NCBI RefSeq assembly: GCF_016756395.1
Contig: NZ_AP018365.1
Coordinates: 6,079,001-6,143,000 of the forward strand
Source of the DNA: Streptomyces sp. SN-593
Lineage (GTDB): Bacteria; Actinomycetota; Actinomycetes; Streptomycetales; Streptomycetaceae
Length of the DNA stretch: 64,000 nt
Direction of reading: 5' to 3'
Every line of letters begins with the position of its first letter. The first letter of the stretch is position 1. This document shows, piece by piece, positions 54,201 through 62,997 of this stretch. The notes below the pieces were generated by a model. The model worked only from the letters and a program-made list of their open reading frames with translations. It was not told the origin of the DNA and searched no databases. The translations under genes were made by a program, and so were the position numbers.

Positions 54201-54449
54201 CTGCCGTCCCATCCGTTCGGTCCGTCCGGCGCCGTACGCCGGGGGCGCGTCCCCCGCGCCGAAGGCACGTGTCCCCCTACCGAGGACGCTTCCCCGTTCG
54301 AGGACGCCTCCTCGCACGGAGGACGCTTCCCCGCGCCGAGGACGTTCCCCCGTCCCTTCACGGCTCCGGTTCCCGGGCTCCGGCGGCGCCCACCGCTCTT
54401 CTGCCCACCCGCCCGGCGACCGCACGCAGCCACGGCTCGGCGAACACCG

Positions 54450-54480
54450 GATCGGCGGTCCCTGCACAACTCCGCCGATC
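54450..54480. promoter_or_regulatory. Inverted repeat upstream of SDR
   Basis: GATCGGCGG (54450-54458) and CCGCCGATC (54472-54480) pair exactly, loop 13 bases, 43 bp before the SDR start. It may be an operator or an end-of-gene hairpin. The surrounding 54201-54522 region has no gene; GAGGACGCTTCCCC-type words repeat at about 54280-54360. Confidence 0.55.
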
Positions 54481-54522
54481 GTTGCCAGAGTGGAGGCAAG
54501 GACACCAGCGAGGAGCGACCAC

Positions 54523-55485
54523 ATGCCACGCCGAACCGTCGATGTACCCGTTCCCGACCTCACCGGAAGGCTGGCCGTCGTCACCGGGGCGAGCGACGGC
54601 ATCGGGCTGGGCCTCGCCACCCGCCTCGCCGCCGCCGGCGCCGAGGTCGTCCTGCCGGTCCGCAACCCGCGCAAGGGCGAGGCGGCGCTCGCCGCGATCC
54701 GGGCGCAGGTCCCGGCAGGGCGCGTCTCTCTGCGGGAACTCGACCTCTCCTCGCTCGCCTCCGTCGCCGCGCTCGGCGCGGCCCTGCGCGAGGAGGGCCG
54801 ACCGGTGCACCTGCTCGTCAACAACGCGGGGGTGATGACCCCGCCCGAACGGCAGACGACCGCCGACGGGTTCGAGTTGCAGTTCGGCACCAACCACCTG
54901 GGCCACTTCGCCCTGGCGGCCCACCTGCTGCCCCTCCTGCGCGCCGGCCGCGCCCGGGTGACCTCGCAGGTCAGCGTCGCCGCGAACCGCCACTCCGTCA
55001 ACTGGGACGACCTCAACTGGGAGCGGTCCTACGACGGCATGCGCGCCTACAGCCAGTCGAAGATCGCGTTCGGCCTCTTCGGTCTCGAACTCGACCGGCG
55101 CAGCGCGGCCGGCGGCTGGGGCGTCACGAGCAACCTGGCCCACCCCGGTGTCGCCCCGACCAGCCTGCTCGCGGCCCGTCCCGAGGTCGGGCGCGCCAAG
55201 GACACCCTGGGCGTCCGCCTGATCCGCGCCCTGTCGGCCCGCGGCATCCTCGTCGGGACCGTGGCGACCGCGCAGCTTCCCGCGCTCTACGCCGCGACCT
55301 CGCCCGACGCCGAGCGCGGCGGCTTCTACGGCCCTGATGGTCCGGGCCAGCTCGGCGGCCGTCCCGCGGCGCACCGGCCGTACAGCCGGCTGCGCTCCAC
55401 GGAGGAGGCAGAGCGCGTCTGGCGGGTCTCCGAGGAACTCACCGGCGTCCGCTTCCCGGACCCCTCCGACGCCGTCCCGGAGTAG
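54523..55485 (+). CDS. SDR oxidoreductase, retinol-dehydrogenase-like
   Basis: The 320-residue protein has TGASDGIG, LVNNAGVM, a Ser in VTSQVSVAAN and YSQSK for the catalytic Tyr/Lys pair. It is a paralogue of the SDR at 20976-21911 in overall type. ATG 54523 has GAGGAGCGACC upstream. It stands alone; the TetR partner seen with the other copies is missing. An 18-bp minisatellite starts two bases after its stop. Confidence 0.88.
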   Translation: MPRRTVDVPVPDLTGRLAVVTGASDGIGLGLATRLAAAGAEVVLPVRNPRKGEAALAAIRAQVPAGRVSLRELDLSSLASVAALGAALREEGRPVHLLVNNAGVMTPPERQTTADGFELQFGTNHLGHFALAAHLLPLLRAGRARVTSQVSVAANRHSVNWDDLNWERSYDGMRAYSQSKIAFGLFGLELDRRSAAGGWGVTSNLAHPGVAPTSLLAARPEVGRAKDTLGVRLIRALSARGILVGTVATAQLPALYAATSPDAERGGFYGPDGPGQLGGRPAAHRPYSRLRSTEEAERVWRVSEELTGVRFPDPSDAVPE

Positions 55486-55487
55486 CC

Positions 55488-55559
55488 GGGCACGGCGGGT
55501 GCGGCGGGCACGACAGGTGCAGCGGGCACGGCGGGTAGAGCGGGCACGGCGGGTGCGGC
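55488..55559. repeat. 18-bp minisatellite, four units
   Basis: Four head-to-tail units of GGGCACGGCGGGTGCGGC type begin two bases after the SDR stop codon. The unit differs from the one at 29221-29345 although the length is the same. Confidence 0.88.
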
Positions 55560-55643
55560 GGCACCGACCGATGCGCGGCCGGCCGGCACCGGGAGCGCCG
55601 CACCGCCGTCCGCACCGCCGTCCGCCCTGCCATACGCACCGCC

Positions 55644-55678
55644 GTGCGGGCCGGCCGCGGTGGCCGGCCGGCCCGCAC
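55644..55678. terminator. Bidirectional terminator hairpin
   Basis: GTGCGGGCCGGCC (55644-55656) pairs exactly with 55666-55678, a 13-bp stem, nine-base loop. It lies between the SDR and GH92 gene ends and can serve both. Confidence 0.8.
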
Positions 55679-55696
55679 GCGGGTGGGAGCGGAGGC

Positions 55697-58600
55697 TCAG
55701 CCCGCGTGGCCGAACCCCAGGGCGAACACGTTCAGCCGTCCCGTGTAGCCGGACGGCAGGGTGACCGACGCGACCGTCTTGGAACTGGTGACCGGCACCG
55801 TGACGCCGAAGACGTACGTGCTGGTCTGCTGCGGCCCCGTCGCCAGGTTCCGGTAGGACATCTTGGCCGCGACCGTCTCGCCGGAGAGCAAGGAGTCCTG
55901 GTCGTGGTGCATCGTCCAGTCGCTCACCTTGAGCGTGTACGGCTGGACGGTCCCGTCGGTGTAGAGGATCTGCCCGGTCGCGGTGATCGGGCCGCCGGAC
56001 CCGGCGGTCGCCAGGAGCGCGAGCGTGTCGGCGCTCCCCGGCGCCGTGGGCCTGATCGTCTGTCCCGCGGCCACGGCGTCGTCGGCCTGCCCCGCGGGGC
56101 TCGCCGGCCAGGTGAGGGTGGCGTCGCCGACGGGGACGGAGGCGCCGGGCGTCAGCCCCGCCGCGGCGAGGGCGTCCCGGGACAGGCTGTTGTGGCTGCC
56201 GTCGAGGTTGCCGACGCTCCGGTCGCTGTCCGGGCTGGTGCCCACCGTGTCGAGGAGCTGGTCCAAGGAGGTCGCGGCCACCTGATACTTCGTGTCCGTG
56301 AACGTGGTGAGGGCGCCGCCGCTGCCGCCGGTGCTCGCCCAGTCGGAGGTCACGGTGACCGGGTAGCTGCCGGGCGCGGTGCCCTCGGCCGGCGAGACCG
56401 CCAGGGTGGCCGTCGCCGAGTGGCCGGGGGCGATCGCGGGAAGCGTGGCCGCGCGCACCGCCCAGGGCGCCTCGGCGCCGACCGTCACATGGGTGGCGGC
56501 GGTGGTGCCGGCGTTGGTGAGGTGCACCGTCATCGTGCCCGCGGCGCCCGCGGCGCCGGGCGCGGACGTCACCCCGGTGATCCGCACGTCGGCGGTGCGG
56601 GCGGTCGCCGAGCACGCGGAGACCGGCGTGCCGGAGCCCGTGGCCCAGGTGCTCGGCCGGCTCCCGAGGTCGAAGCGCAGGGTGGCGCCCTTCTGGATCT
56701 CGCTGTGGCTGATGACGCTGGTCCGCACCGCCTTGCCGTCGACCGTCAGGCCCTGGACGTAGCGGTTGGCCGCCGACGCTCCGGGCGCGTCGATCACCAG
56801 CCGGGACGCGTGGTAGTACGGCTGTTGCAGGTGCACCACGGCGTGGGTGAACAGCGGGCTCGTCAGCGTGTACTGGTCGCCGCCGGCGAACGCCGGGTAC
56901 AGCCCGAGCGACGAGAGCACGTACCAGCTCGACATGGTGCCGAGGTCGTCGTTGCCGGTGACGCCGGTCGGGCCGGTGTTGTAGAGGGTCTCGGCCGCGC
57001 GCACCACGTCCTGCGTCTTCCACGGCTGGCCGAGGTAGTTGTACAGGTACGGGGCCTGGAGGTCCGTCTCGTTGTACGGGTTGTACCGGTCCTCGGCGCC
57101 CCAGGTGCCGGCGGCGACGCCGGCGGGGTCCGCGGTCAACTGGTCGTAGGCGAAGAACTGGTCGAGCTTCGTGACGGTCGGGCCGACCCCGCCGAGCGCG
57201 CTCGCCAGCCCGGACACGTCCTGCGGCGCCAGCCAGGTGTACTGCCAGGCGGAGCCCTCCTTGAACCCGCTCTCGCCCGCCGGGTCGAAGGGAGTGAGCC
57301 ACGAGCCGTCGGCCTGGCGCGGCCGCACGAACCCGGTCTGCGGGTCGATCAGGTCGACGAACCGCTGGGACCGGTCCAGGAACCGGGCGGCGTCGGCCTT
57401 CTCGCCGAGCTTGCTCGCGTAGAGCGCGAGCGAGCAGTCGTTGACGCCGTACTCGAGCTGGTCGGACGCCGCCGTGGTGTAGTCGCCGGTGCCGCCCAGC
57501 GGGACGTACCCCTGGTTGAGGTACTCGGCGAGTCCGGTGCGGCCCTCCAGCGGTGTCTGCGCGGGATCGGGCAGTTGCGTGGCGTTCTTCAGCAGCGCCT
57601 CGTAGATCGGCCGCGCGTCACCGGGGCGCAGCAGGCCCTTCAGGTAGGCGTCGGTGAGGAGGTTCGCCGCCGGGTCGCCGACCATCTCGTTCGTGTCGTA
57701 CTGGGCGTAGGGCCACTTGGGCATCCAGCCGCTCTGCTGCGCGTCCTTCAGCAGGCTGTGCGCCATGGCGGCGACGCGTTCCGGGGCGACCAGGTCGAGG
57801 ACCTGCTGCTGCGTGCGGTAGGTGTCCCACATGGAGAACGCCGTGTAGTGCGCCTGGCCGCGCGGCTCGTGGTGCACCGCCCCGTCGAAGCCGGTGTAGT
57901 CGCCGTCGGCGTCGGAGTACACGTTCGGGTCGAGCAGCGAGTGGTACAGCGACGTGTAGAACGTCGACTGCTGGGCGGCGCTCCCGCCCTGGACCTGGAC
58001 CCGGGACAGCAGCGCGTTCCACTGCGAGGCGGCCGCCGAGCGGACGTGGTCGAAGCCGAACCCCTTGGTGCCCTCGGCCGCCAGGTTGCCGCGCGCACCG
58101 GCGAGCGAGACGTAGGAGATGCCGACCTTCGAGGTGACGTCGCGGCTGTCGAACGACACGTACGCGCCGCTGCCGGTGCCGGTGGCCGACGCCTGCCCGG
58201 CCTTGACCGCGGTGCCGCTGCCGGTGGCGAACGAGCTGAACGGGTGGTCGAACTGCATCGAGAAGTAGACGGTGTACTGGTTGTAGCTCTTGGACGGGCA
58301 GGTGTTGAAGTACCCGTAGGTGCTGACGGAGCCCTCGATCGTGTGGTCCCCGACCACGTCGACGGTCGCCGCGGACGCCCCGCGGAAGCCGCCGCCCGGG
58401 CTCACCAGCACGCCGGGCGCGGACCCGCTCGGGAACGTGTAACGCGCCCACCCGGTGCGGGTGGTCGCGGTGAGCTCCGCCCGTACGCCGGCGAGGTCGA
58501 CGGCGTACGCCCCGGGGTGCGCGTCCTCCGTGGCGTGGTCGAACGCGACCTCGTTGGCGTGCGGGTCCAGCGAGGTGACGCCGCCGGTCAGCGGGAGCGA

Positions 58601-58924
58601 GGTCACGTCGCCCATGGCCGCGCAGCCGGGCCCGGACAGGTGGTTGAGCCCGAGCCCCCACGTCTTCGGGTCGGTGTACTCGTAGCCACCGCCCTCGGCC
58701 GAGTCGGTGTTGGGACTGAACTGCACCATCCCGAACGGCACGGTCGCGCCGGGATAGGTCCCGCCGCCGGCCGCGGTGCCGGCCAGCGGCGCCACCAGCG
58801 CGGCCGGGGCCGAGGGCGCGGACGCCGCGTCCGCGGCGGCGGGTACGGCCGCCAGACCGGTGACCACGAGGGCTGCCGCGACGACGACCCGGGTGAGATG
58901 GACCTTCAGAACTCGTCGCCGCAT
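55697..58924 (-). CDS. Secreted GH92 alpha-mannosidase
   Basis: The enzyme removes alpha-mannose from glycans by a calcium-dependent inverting mechanism. The 1075-residue protein has a signal peptide (VVVAAALVVTGLAAVPAAAD), a GH92 N-terminal domain (GGGTYPGATVPFGMVQFSPN), catalytic (alpha/alpha)6 domain (to about 735; SMWDTYRTQQQVL, EYLNQGYVPLG, GNDDLGTMSSWYVLSSLGLY) and C-terminal NEW3-like and beta-sandwich domains (about 745-1075). ATG 58924 has AAAGGAA upstream. A LacI-type operator precedes it. Confidence 0.94.
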   Translation of the reverse strand: MRRRVLKVHLTRVVVAAALVVTGLAAVPAAADAASAPSAPAALVAPLAGTAAGGGTYPGATVPFGMVQFSPNTDSAEGGGYEYTDPKTWGLGLNHLSGPGCAAMGDVTSLPLTGGVTSLDPHANEVAFDHATEDAHPGAYAVDLAGVRAELTATTRTGWARYTFPSGSAPGVLVSPGGGFRGASAATVDVVGDHTIEGSVSTYGYFNTCPSKSYNQYTVYFSMQFDHPFSSFATGSGTAVKAGQASATGTGSGAYVSFDSRDVTSKVGISYVSLAGARGNLAAEGTKGFGFDHVRSAAASQWNALLSRVQVQGGSAAQQSTFYTSLYHSLLDPNVYSDADGDYTGFDGAVHHEPRGQAHYTAFSMWDTYRTQQQVLDLVAPERVAAMAHSLLKDAQQSGWMPKWPYAQYDTNEMVGDPAANLLTDAYLKGLLRPGDARPIYEALLKNATQLPDPAQTPLEGRTGLAEYLNQGYVPLGGTGDYTTAASDQLEYGVNDCSLALYASKLGEKADAARFLDRSQRFVDLIDPQTGFVRPRQADGSWLTPFDPAGESGFKEGSAWQYTWLAPQDVSGLASALGGVGPTVTKLDQFFAYDQLTADPAGVAAGTWGAEDRYNPYNETDLQAPYLYNYLGQPWKTQDVVRAAETLYNTGPTGVTGNDDLGTMSSWYVLSSLGLYPAFAGGDQYTLTSPLFTHAVVHLQQPYYHASRLVIDAPGASAANRYVQGLTVDGKAVRTSVISHSEIQKGATLRFDLGSRPSTWATGSGTPVSACSATARTADVRITGVTSAPGAAGAAGTMTVHLTNAGTTAATHVTVGAEAPWAVRAATLPAIAPGHSATATLAVSPAEGTAPGSYPVTVTSDWASTGGSGGALTTFTDTKYQVAATSLDQLLDTVGTSPDSDRSVGNLDGSHNSLSRDALAAAGLTPGASVPVGDATLTWPASPAGQADDAVAAGQTIRPTAPGSADTLALLATAGSGGPITATGQILYTDGTVQPYTLKVSDWTMHHDQDSLLSGETVAAKMSYRNLATGPQQTSTYVFGVTVPVTSSKTVASVTLPSGYTGRLNVFALGFGHAG

Positions 58925-58960
58925 GGCGTTCCTTTCGGCGGACGGCGGTACCCACGTGCA

Positions 58961-58974
58961 TGACATCGTTGTCA
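58961..58974. promoter_or_regulatory. LacI-family operator
   Basis: TGACATCGTTGTCA is a 14-bp dyad with one mismatched pair and fits the actinobacterial LacI-type form TGACAACGTTGTCA. It lies 37 bp upstream of the GH92 start, where bound repressor would block transcription. Confidence 0.72.
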
Positions 58975-59143
58975 CGTGGCGTGGGGAACCTACTGCGGGC
59001 GTCGTCCCCGCACAAGGGTCCGGGACCGGGACGGCGTCAACCCGCAGGTGGGAGCGGTCGCCGCGGCGCCCGCTGGCGGGGCGGGCGGGGGCGGAGGGGC
59101 GCGGGGTGTGAACGGTGGCTCCTGGCGCGTCCGTTCCGGGGAC

Positions 59144-59191
59144 CGGCCCGCCGGCCCGCCGGCCCGTCGGCCCGCCGGCCCGCCGGCCCGG
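59144..59191. repeat. CGGCCCGC octamer array
   Basis: Six head-to-tail CGGCCCGC units (two with one change). It lies in the 58925-59356 gap between the GH92 start and the FAH stop; that gap has no gene and, apart from the LacI operator, no other site I can name. Confidence 0.88.
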
Positions 59192-59356
59192 GGGGCACCC
59201 GGGCCGACGGGCCGATGACGAGGCCGCCGCGGACGGTCGGGCGGCCGCGGTCCGGTCGGGCGGCCGTCCGGCCTCCGCTTCCGGCGCCGCGGCCCGACCT
59301 CCGCTTCGACGGGAACGCTGCCCGTCCTCCGCTTCCGGCGGGACCGCCGCCCGCCG

Positions 59357-60214
59357 CTACACGGTGGCGTCGAGCCGCTTGCCGGACGGGTCCCACGCGC
59401 GGCGCAGCGGGTCGGCGATCTCGACGGTCAGGTCGCCGATCCGCTCGATGCCCAGCGTCACGCTGTCCCCGTCCTGCACCGGCCCCATGCCGATGTGGTG
59501 CGTCCCGGTGGCGATGACGTCTCCGGGGGCGACACCGGAGACCGACGACGCCACCTCGATCAGCCGGTCGATCCGGTTGGCCATCTGCCCGGTCGAGTAG
59601 CGCTGCCGCACCTCGCCGTTCACCGACAGCTCGACCACCAGGTCGTGGGGGTCGGGGATCTCGTCGGCGGTCACCAGGAACGGGCCCATCGGCCCGAAGC
59701 CGGCCGGCGACTTCTTGAAGTAGTAGGTCTGCCCGACGTCGCGCGCCGACAGGTCGAGGAAGCCGGTGTAGCCGAAGACGTGGCCCATCGCCTCCTGCGC
59801 GCCGATGTCGCGGCCGCCCCGCCCGATGACGACCGCGAGTTCCGGTTCGTGGTGGAACACCCGTGCCGGGGCCGGCGGGAGCGTGACCGTCGAGCCGGTC
59901 GCGACGATCGACAGCGGTGACTTCAGGAAGAAGTCGGCCTCCACGCCCTGCCGGTCGTCGGAGTAGTTCTTCACCGCGCACAGCAGTTGCTGCGGCGACG
60001 GCACCGGCGCCTCCAGAGCGACCTCGGCCACGGCGGGCGACGCCTCCCCCGGCAGGCCGGCCAACCGGTCCCGTATCTCCGGGTAGCGGTCGATCAGCGC
60101 CACCAGGCGGTCCTGCGGCCGGGTCGTCGCCGGCACCAGCGACTCCGGCACCTCGGCCACCCGGCCGCCGCCGACGACGCCGAGCCGGCCTCCGTTGAAG
60201 AAGCAGAGAATCAA
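59357..60214 (-). CDS. Fumarylacetoacetate-hydrolase-family protein
   Basis: The 285-residue protein has the FAH metal site EPELAVVIGRGGRDI with the HHEPE start, GYTGFLDLSARDV, and ATGTHHIGMG. The family cleaves C-C bonds in 1,3-diketo acids or hydrates, isomerises or decarboxylates aromatic catabolites. Its ATG overlaps the DUF3500 stop in ATGA (60211-60214). It is the last gene of the right-end operon and its product likely handles a ring-opened acid. Confidence 0.9.
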   Translation of the reverse strand: MILCFFNGGRLGVVGGGRVAEVPESLVPATTRPQDRLVALIDRYPEIRDRLAGLPGEASPAVAEVALEAPVPSPQQLLCAVKNYSDDRQGVEADFFLKSPLSIVATGSTVTLPPAPARVFHHEPELAVVIGRGGRDIGAQEAMGHVFGYTGFLDLSARDVGQTYYFKKSPAGFGPMGPFLVTADEIPDPHDLVVELSVNGEVRQRYSTGQMANRIDRLIEVASSVSGVAPGDVIATGTHHIGMGPVQDGDSVTLGIERIGDLTVEIADPLRRAWDPSGKRLDATV

Positions 60215-61392
60215 TGGAACTCCTCAGTGGTGTACGTGCCCGGCCCCACCGGCCGGGCGGCGCCGGTGGCGCCTCGGGTGTCCTCGTCGTCCGGTACCGA
60301 GGAGGTCAGCCGGGTCCGGAGGTGGTGCCCGGTCAGCCGCTCCCTGTCGTAGTGGTCGAGGAGCAGTTCGTGCCCGAAGTCGTTGCGGTAGTCGCGCCAC
60401 ATCGAGTGGATGTGGTTGCCGCTGTCGATGGCGTTGTCGAACTCGAACAGCAGCCGCCCGCTCTGGATCCGGTAGTAGTGCGAGGTCCCCTTGCGCTCCC
60501 CTCCGGCCCAGCAGAAGAAGATGTTGTCCGCGCCCTCGTCCCGCAGCCGCTCCATGTGCTTGTCCGCGACGACCGCCGGCATGCGGTCCAGGTGGTTGGA
60601 GACCAGCGACCAGAACGCCTCCGCCTGGTCCGGCGCCAGGTCCGAGACGGCTATCCCGCGGGGGTTGTCCTTCTCGAACTTCAGCGCCTCCCGGTCCTCC
60701 TCGGTGATCACGTACGAGGGGATGCCGAGGTCCCAGTGGTCCGGGTACTCCACCTTGCCGATGAGCGGCACCTGCCGGGTGACGAAGTCCGCCGGCGCGA
60801 CGGGGTGGATGACCGCCGTGGAGCGCTGCCGGGGTGAGAGGGCGTGCAGCAGGTCGAACCCGTGCTGGTCGTCGTCGTGGAGCGGCGCGATGACCCCGGC
60901 GGACGCCGGCTGGCTGCCCATGTTGCACGGCGTCACCGACAGGAACCGCTCGTCGATGATGGTGTAGTTGAGCGAGAGGTGGTGGCCGATCACCCGCCAC
61001 CCCCACGTGTCCTCGTGGCTGGGCCGGCCGTAGAACGAGAAGAAGTAGAGGTCCGGGTTGCGCATGTCCGCGGCCGCGATGCCGAACCGGGGCACGCCCG
61101 ACTCGCGCAGCACGTTCTCCATGGCCATGATGGACAGCGCCATCGTGTAGCCGCGCGTGCTGAGCCCGGCGCTCATCAGGGAGTGCGCGAGGGCGCGTTG
61201 GTGGCGGTCCATCACCGCCAGGGGCAGCCCGGTCCGGTCCGGCTTGGGGACGAAGTCCCAGTCCCTCCGGTGCGGGGCGTCCAACGGGAACCACGCCCGT
61301 GAACGCTGCTCCGCGCTCAGGCAGTTCAGCAGGGCGCTGGTGTTCACCAGCATCCTGCGGATCACCTCGGGCGCCTCGTAGACCTCAGACAT
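60211..61392 (-). CDS. DUF3500-family protein
   Basis: The 393-residue protein matches the family of unknown function DUF3500: WGWRVIGHHLSLNYTIID, VTPCNMGSQPASAG and HDDDQHGFDLLHALSPRQRS. Conserved His, Asp and Glu residues (GHH; VEYPDH; HMWRDYRNDFG, in short) suggest an enzyme, but none is proven. It is cytoplasmic, with no signal. It is coupled to the FAH gene by a 4-bp overlap; GGGAG precedes ATG 61392. Confidence 0.82.
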   Translation of the reverse strand: MSEVYEAPEVIRRMLVNTSALLNCLSAEQRSRAWFPLDAPHRRDWDFVPKPDRTGLPLAVMDRHQRALAHSLMSAGLSTRGYTMALSIMAMENVLRESGVPRFGIAAADMRNPDLYFFSFYGRPSHEDTWGWRVIGHHLSLNYTIIDERFLSVTPCNMGSQPASAGVIAPLHDDDQHGFDLLHALSPRQRSTAVIHPVAPADFVTRQVPLIGKVEYPDHWDLGIPSYVITEEDREALKFEKDNPRGIAVSDLAPDQAEAFWSLVSNHLDRMPAVVADKHMERLRDEGADNIFFCWAGGERKGTSHYYRIQSGRLLFEFDNAIDSGNHIHSMWRDYRNDFGHELLLDHYDRERLTGHHLRTRLTSSVPDDEDTRGATGAARPVGPGTYTTEEFH

Positions 61393-61439
61393 ACACGCTC
61401 CCAAAACCCGCTGCCCGTGCGCCGCGCGCAGGGTCAGAT

Positions 61440-62219
61440 TCAGATGAGGCCGAGATAGCTGCCACCGTCGACATGGAGGTTGTTCCCCGAGATGTATCCG
61501 GCCGGGACGGAACAGAGGAAGGCGCACGCCGCGGCGATCTCGGCGGGAGCGCCGAGCCGCCCGGCGGCGACCGACGACGCCTGCCGCCGCCGGGCCTCCT
61601 CGAAGCTGATGCCCTCGCGCTCCGCCGTGCGGTTCGCGAGCTGCAACTGCCGCCCGGAGTCGATGCGTTCCGGAAGGATGTTGTTGATGGTCACGTTGTG
61701 CCGGGCCACCTCCTTCGACACGGCCTTCATCACCGCCGTCAGGCCGGCCCGCGCTCCGCTGGAGGCCACCATCGTCGGGCTGGGCCGGGTCACCACCGCC
61801 GACGTGACGTTGACGATCCGGCCGAAGCGCCGCGCGGCCATGCCGTCGACCACCGCGCGCAGCAGGTGGATCGGCGCCGAGAAGTGCAGGTCGAGGGCTT
61901 CCGCGAGGTCCGCCTCCGCCAGCTCGCCGAGCCGTCCGGGGCGCGGTCCGCGGTTGTTCGTGACGAGGATGTCGGGTTCGGGACACGCCTCCAGGAGCGC
62001 GCCCCTGCCCCCGGTGGTCGTCAGGTCGCCCACCACGCCGTGCACCGGGGAGGTGGCGTGGGCGCGGACCTCGTCCACGGCTTTCGCGAGCGTGTCCTCA
62101 TGGCGCCCGTTCAGCCACACCTCCACCCCCTCGGCCGCGAGCGCCGTCGCGCAGGCCAGGCCGATGCCCTGGCTCGACGCGCAGACCAGGGCCTTGCGCC
62201 CCTCGATTCCCAGATCCAT
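61440..62219 (-). CDS. Atypical SDR without catalytic Tyr and Lys
   Basis: The 259-residue SDR has a cofactor motif CASSQGIG in place of TGAsxGIG, TNNRGP in place of NNAG, and Ser140 in place, but the YxxxK position is S-x-x-x-R (Ser153, Arg157: SSGARAGL). C-terminal GNNLHVDGGSYLG is normal. It belongs to the FabG-like subgroup with this change, whose chemistry is not settled. It lies two bases from the flavin reductase gene, same transcript. Confidence 0.87.
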   Translation of the reverse strand: MDLGIEGRKALVCASSQGIGLACATALAAEGVEVWLNGRHEDTLAKAVDEVRAHATSPVHGVVGDLTTTGGRGALLEACPEPDILVTNNRGPRPGRLGELAEADLAEALDLHFSAPIHLLRAVVDGMAARRFGRIVNVTSAVVTRPSPTMVASSGARAGLTAVMKAVSKEVARHNVTINNILPERIDSGRQLQLANRTAEREGISFEEARRRQASSVAAGRLGAPAEIAAACAFLCSVPAGYISGNNLHVDGGSYLGLI

Positions 62220-62221
62220 GG

Positions 62222-62911
62222 TCACTCTCCCGGCGTGGGGTGTATGAACGCGGACAGCCGCGCGTCGATGGCCTGGAGTCCGTCCAGGTACGGGGCGACG
62301 GTCCGCCCGGCGTCCACCAGCCGTCCGGTGTCGTCGACGTCGTCGGCGGAGATCACGATCCGCACGTCGTCGGCGACGACGTCCATGTGCAGGCCGGTGA
62401 GGACGGTCCGCATCTGCTCCGCGGCCCGCCCGCCCCCGCGGCTGCCGTAGGTGACGAGCGCGGCGGGCTTGCCCCGCCATTCCGTGTAGAGGAAGTCCAG
62501 CGCGTTCTTGAGCACCGCCGGATATCCCCAGTTGTACTGGGGGAAGACGAGGACGAAGCCGTCGAACGCGCTGACGACGCCGCTCCACGCGCGGGTGTGC
62601 GCGTGCGCGTATCCGCCGAGCGCGGGTTTGCGCGGTTCGTCGAGGAAGGGCAGGGCGATCTCCGCGAGGTCGATCAACCCGTAGGACAGGGCGCTCTCGG
62701 CGCCGAGGTGTTTCGCCGCCAGCCCGGCGATGTCCGCGCAGATCCTCGTCGGGCGGGTGCTGCCGACGATCACGCCCACGTGGCCTCGTGACCGGGGCGG
62801 CTGCGGCGGTTCCGCCGCCTGTCGCGGCTCCGTCGGGTGCGGCGGTTCCGGGGGGTGCGGCGGCGGGAGGGGGGCGGAGCCGTCCGCCGCACCCGGACGA
62901 GCGTCGTCCAC
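62222..62911 (-). CDS. NADPH-dependent FMN reductase
   Basis: The 229-residue flavodoxin-fold protein has a Pro-rich N-terminal extension (1-45), GVIVGSTRPTRICADIAGLA (phosphate loop), PQYNWGYPAVLKNALDFLYT and VTYGSRGGGRAAEQMR. It would supply reduced FMN to a monooxygenase or reduce a quinone. No monooxygenase is in the window; it may lie beyond the right edge. GTG 62911 has AAAGGACACC upstream. Confidence 0.88.
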   Translation of the reverse strand: MDDARPGAADGSAPLPPPHPPEPPHPTEPRQAAEPPQPPRSRGHVGVIVGSTRPTRICADIAGLAAKHLGAESALSYGLIDLAEIALPFLDEPRKPALGGYAHAHTRAWSGVVSAFDGFVLVFPQYNWGYPAVLKNALDFLYTEWRGKPAALVTYGSRGGGRAAEQMRTVLTGLHMDVVADDVRIVISADDVDDTGRLVDAGRTVAPYLDGLQAIDARLSAFIHPTPGE

Positions 62912-62997
62912 CGTGGTGTCCTTTCTCCTGGGGAGGCTCCGGGGCTCCTGCACCGGAACCCGGGTCCTTACGGGCAACGGGACCGTGCGCACAGGCC

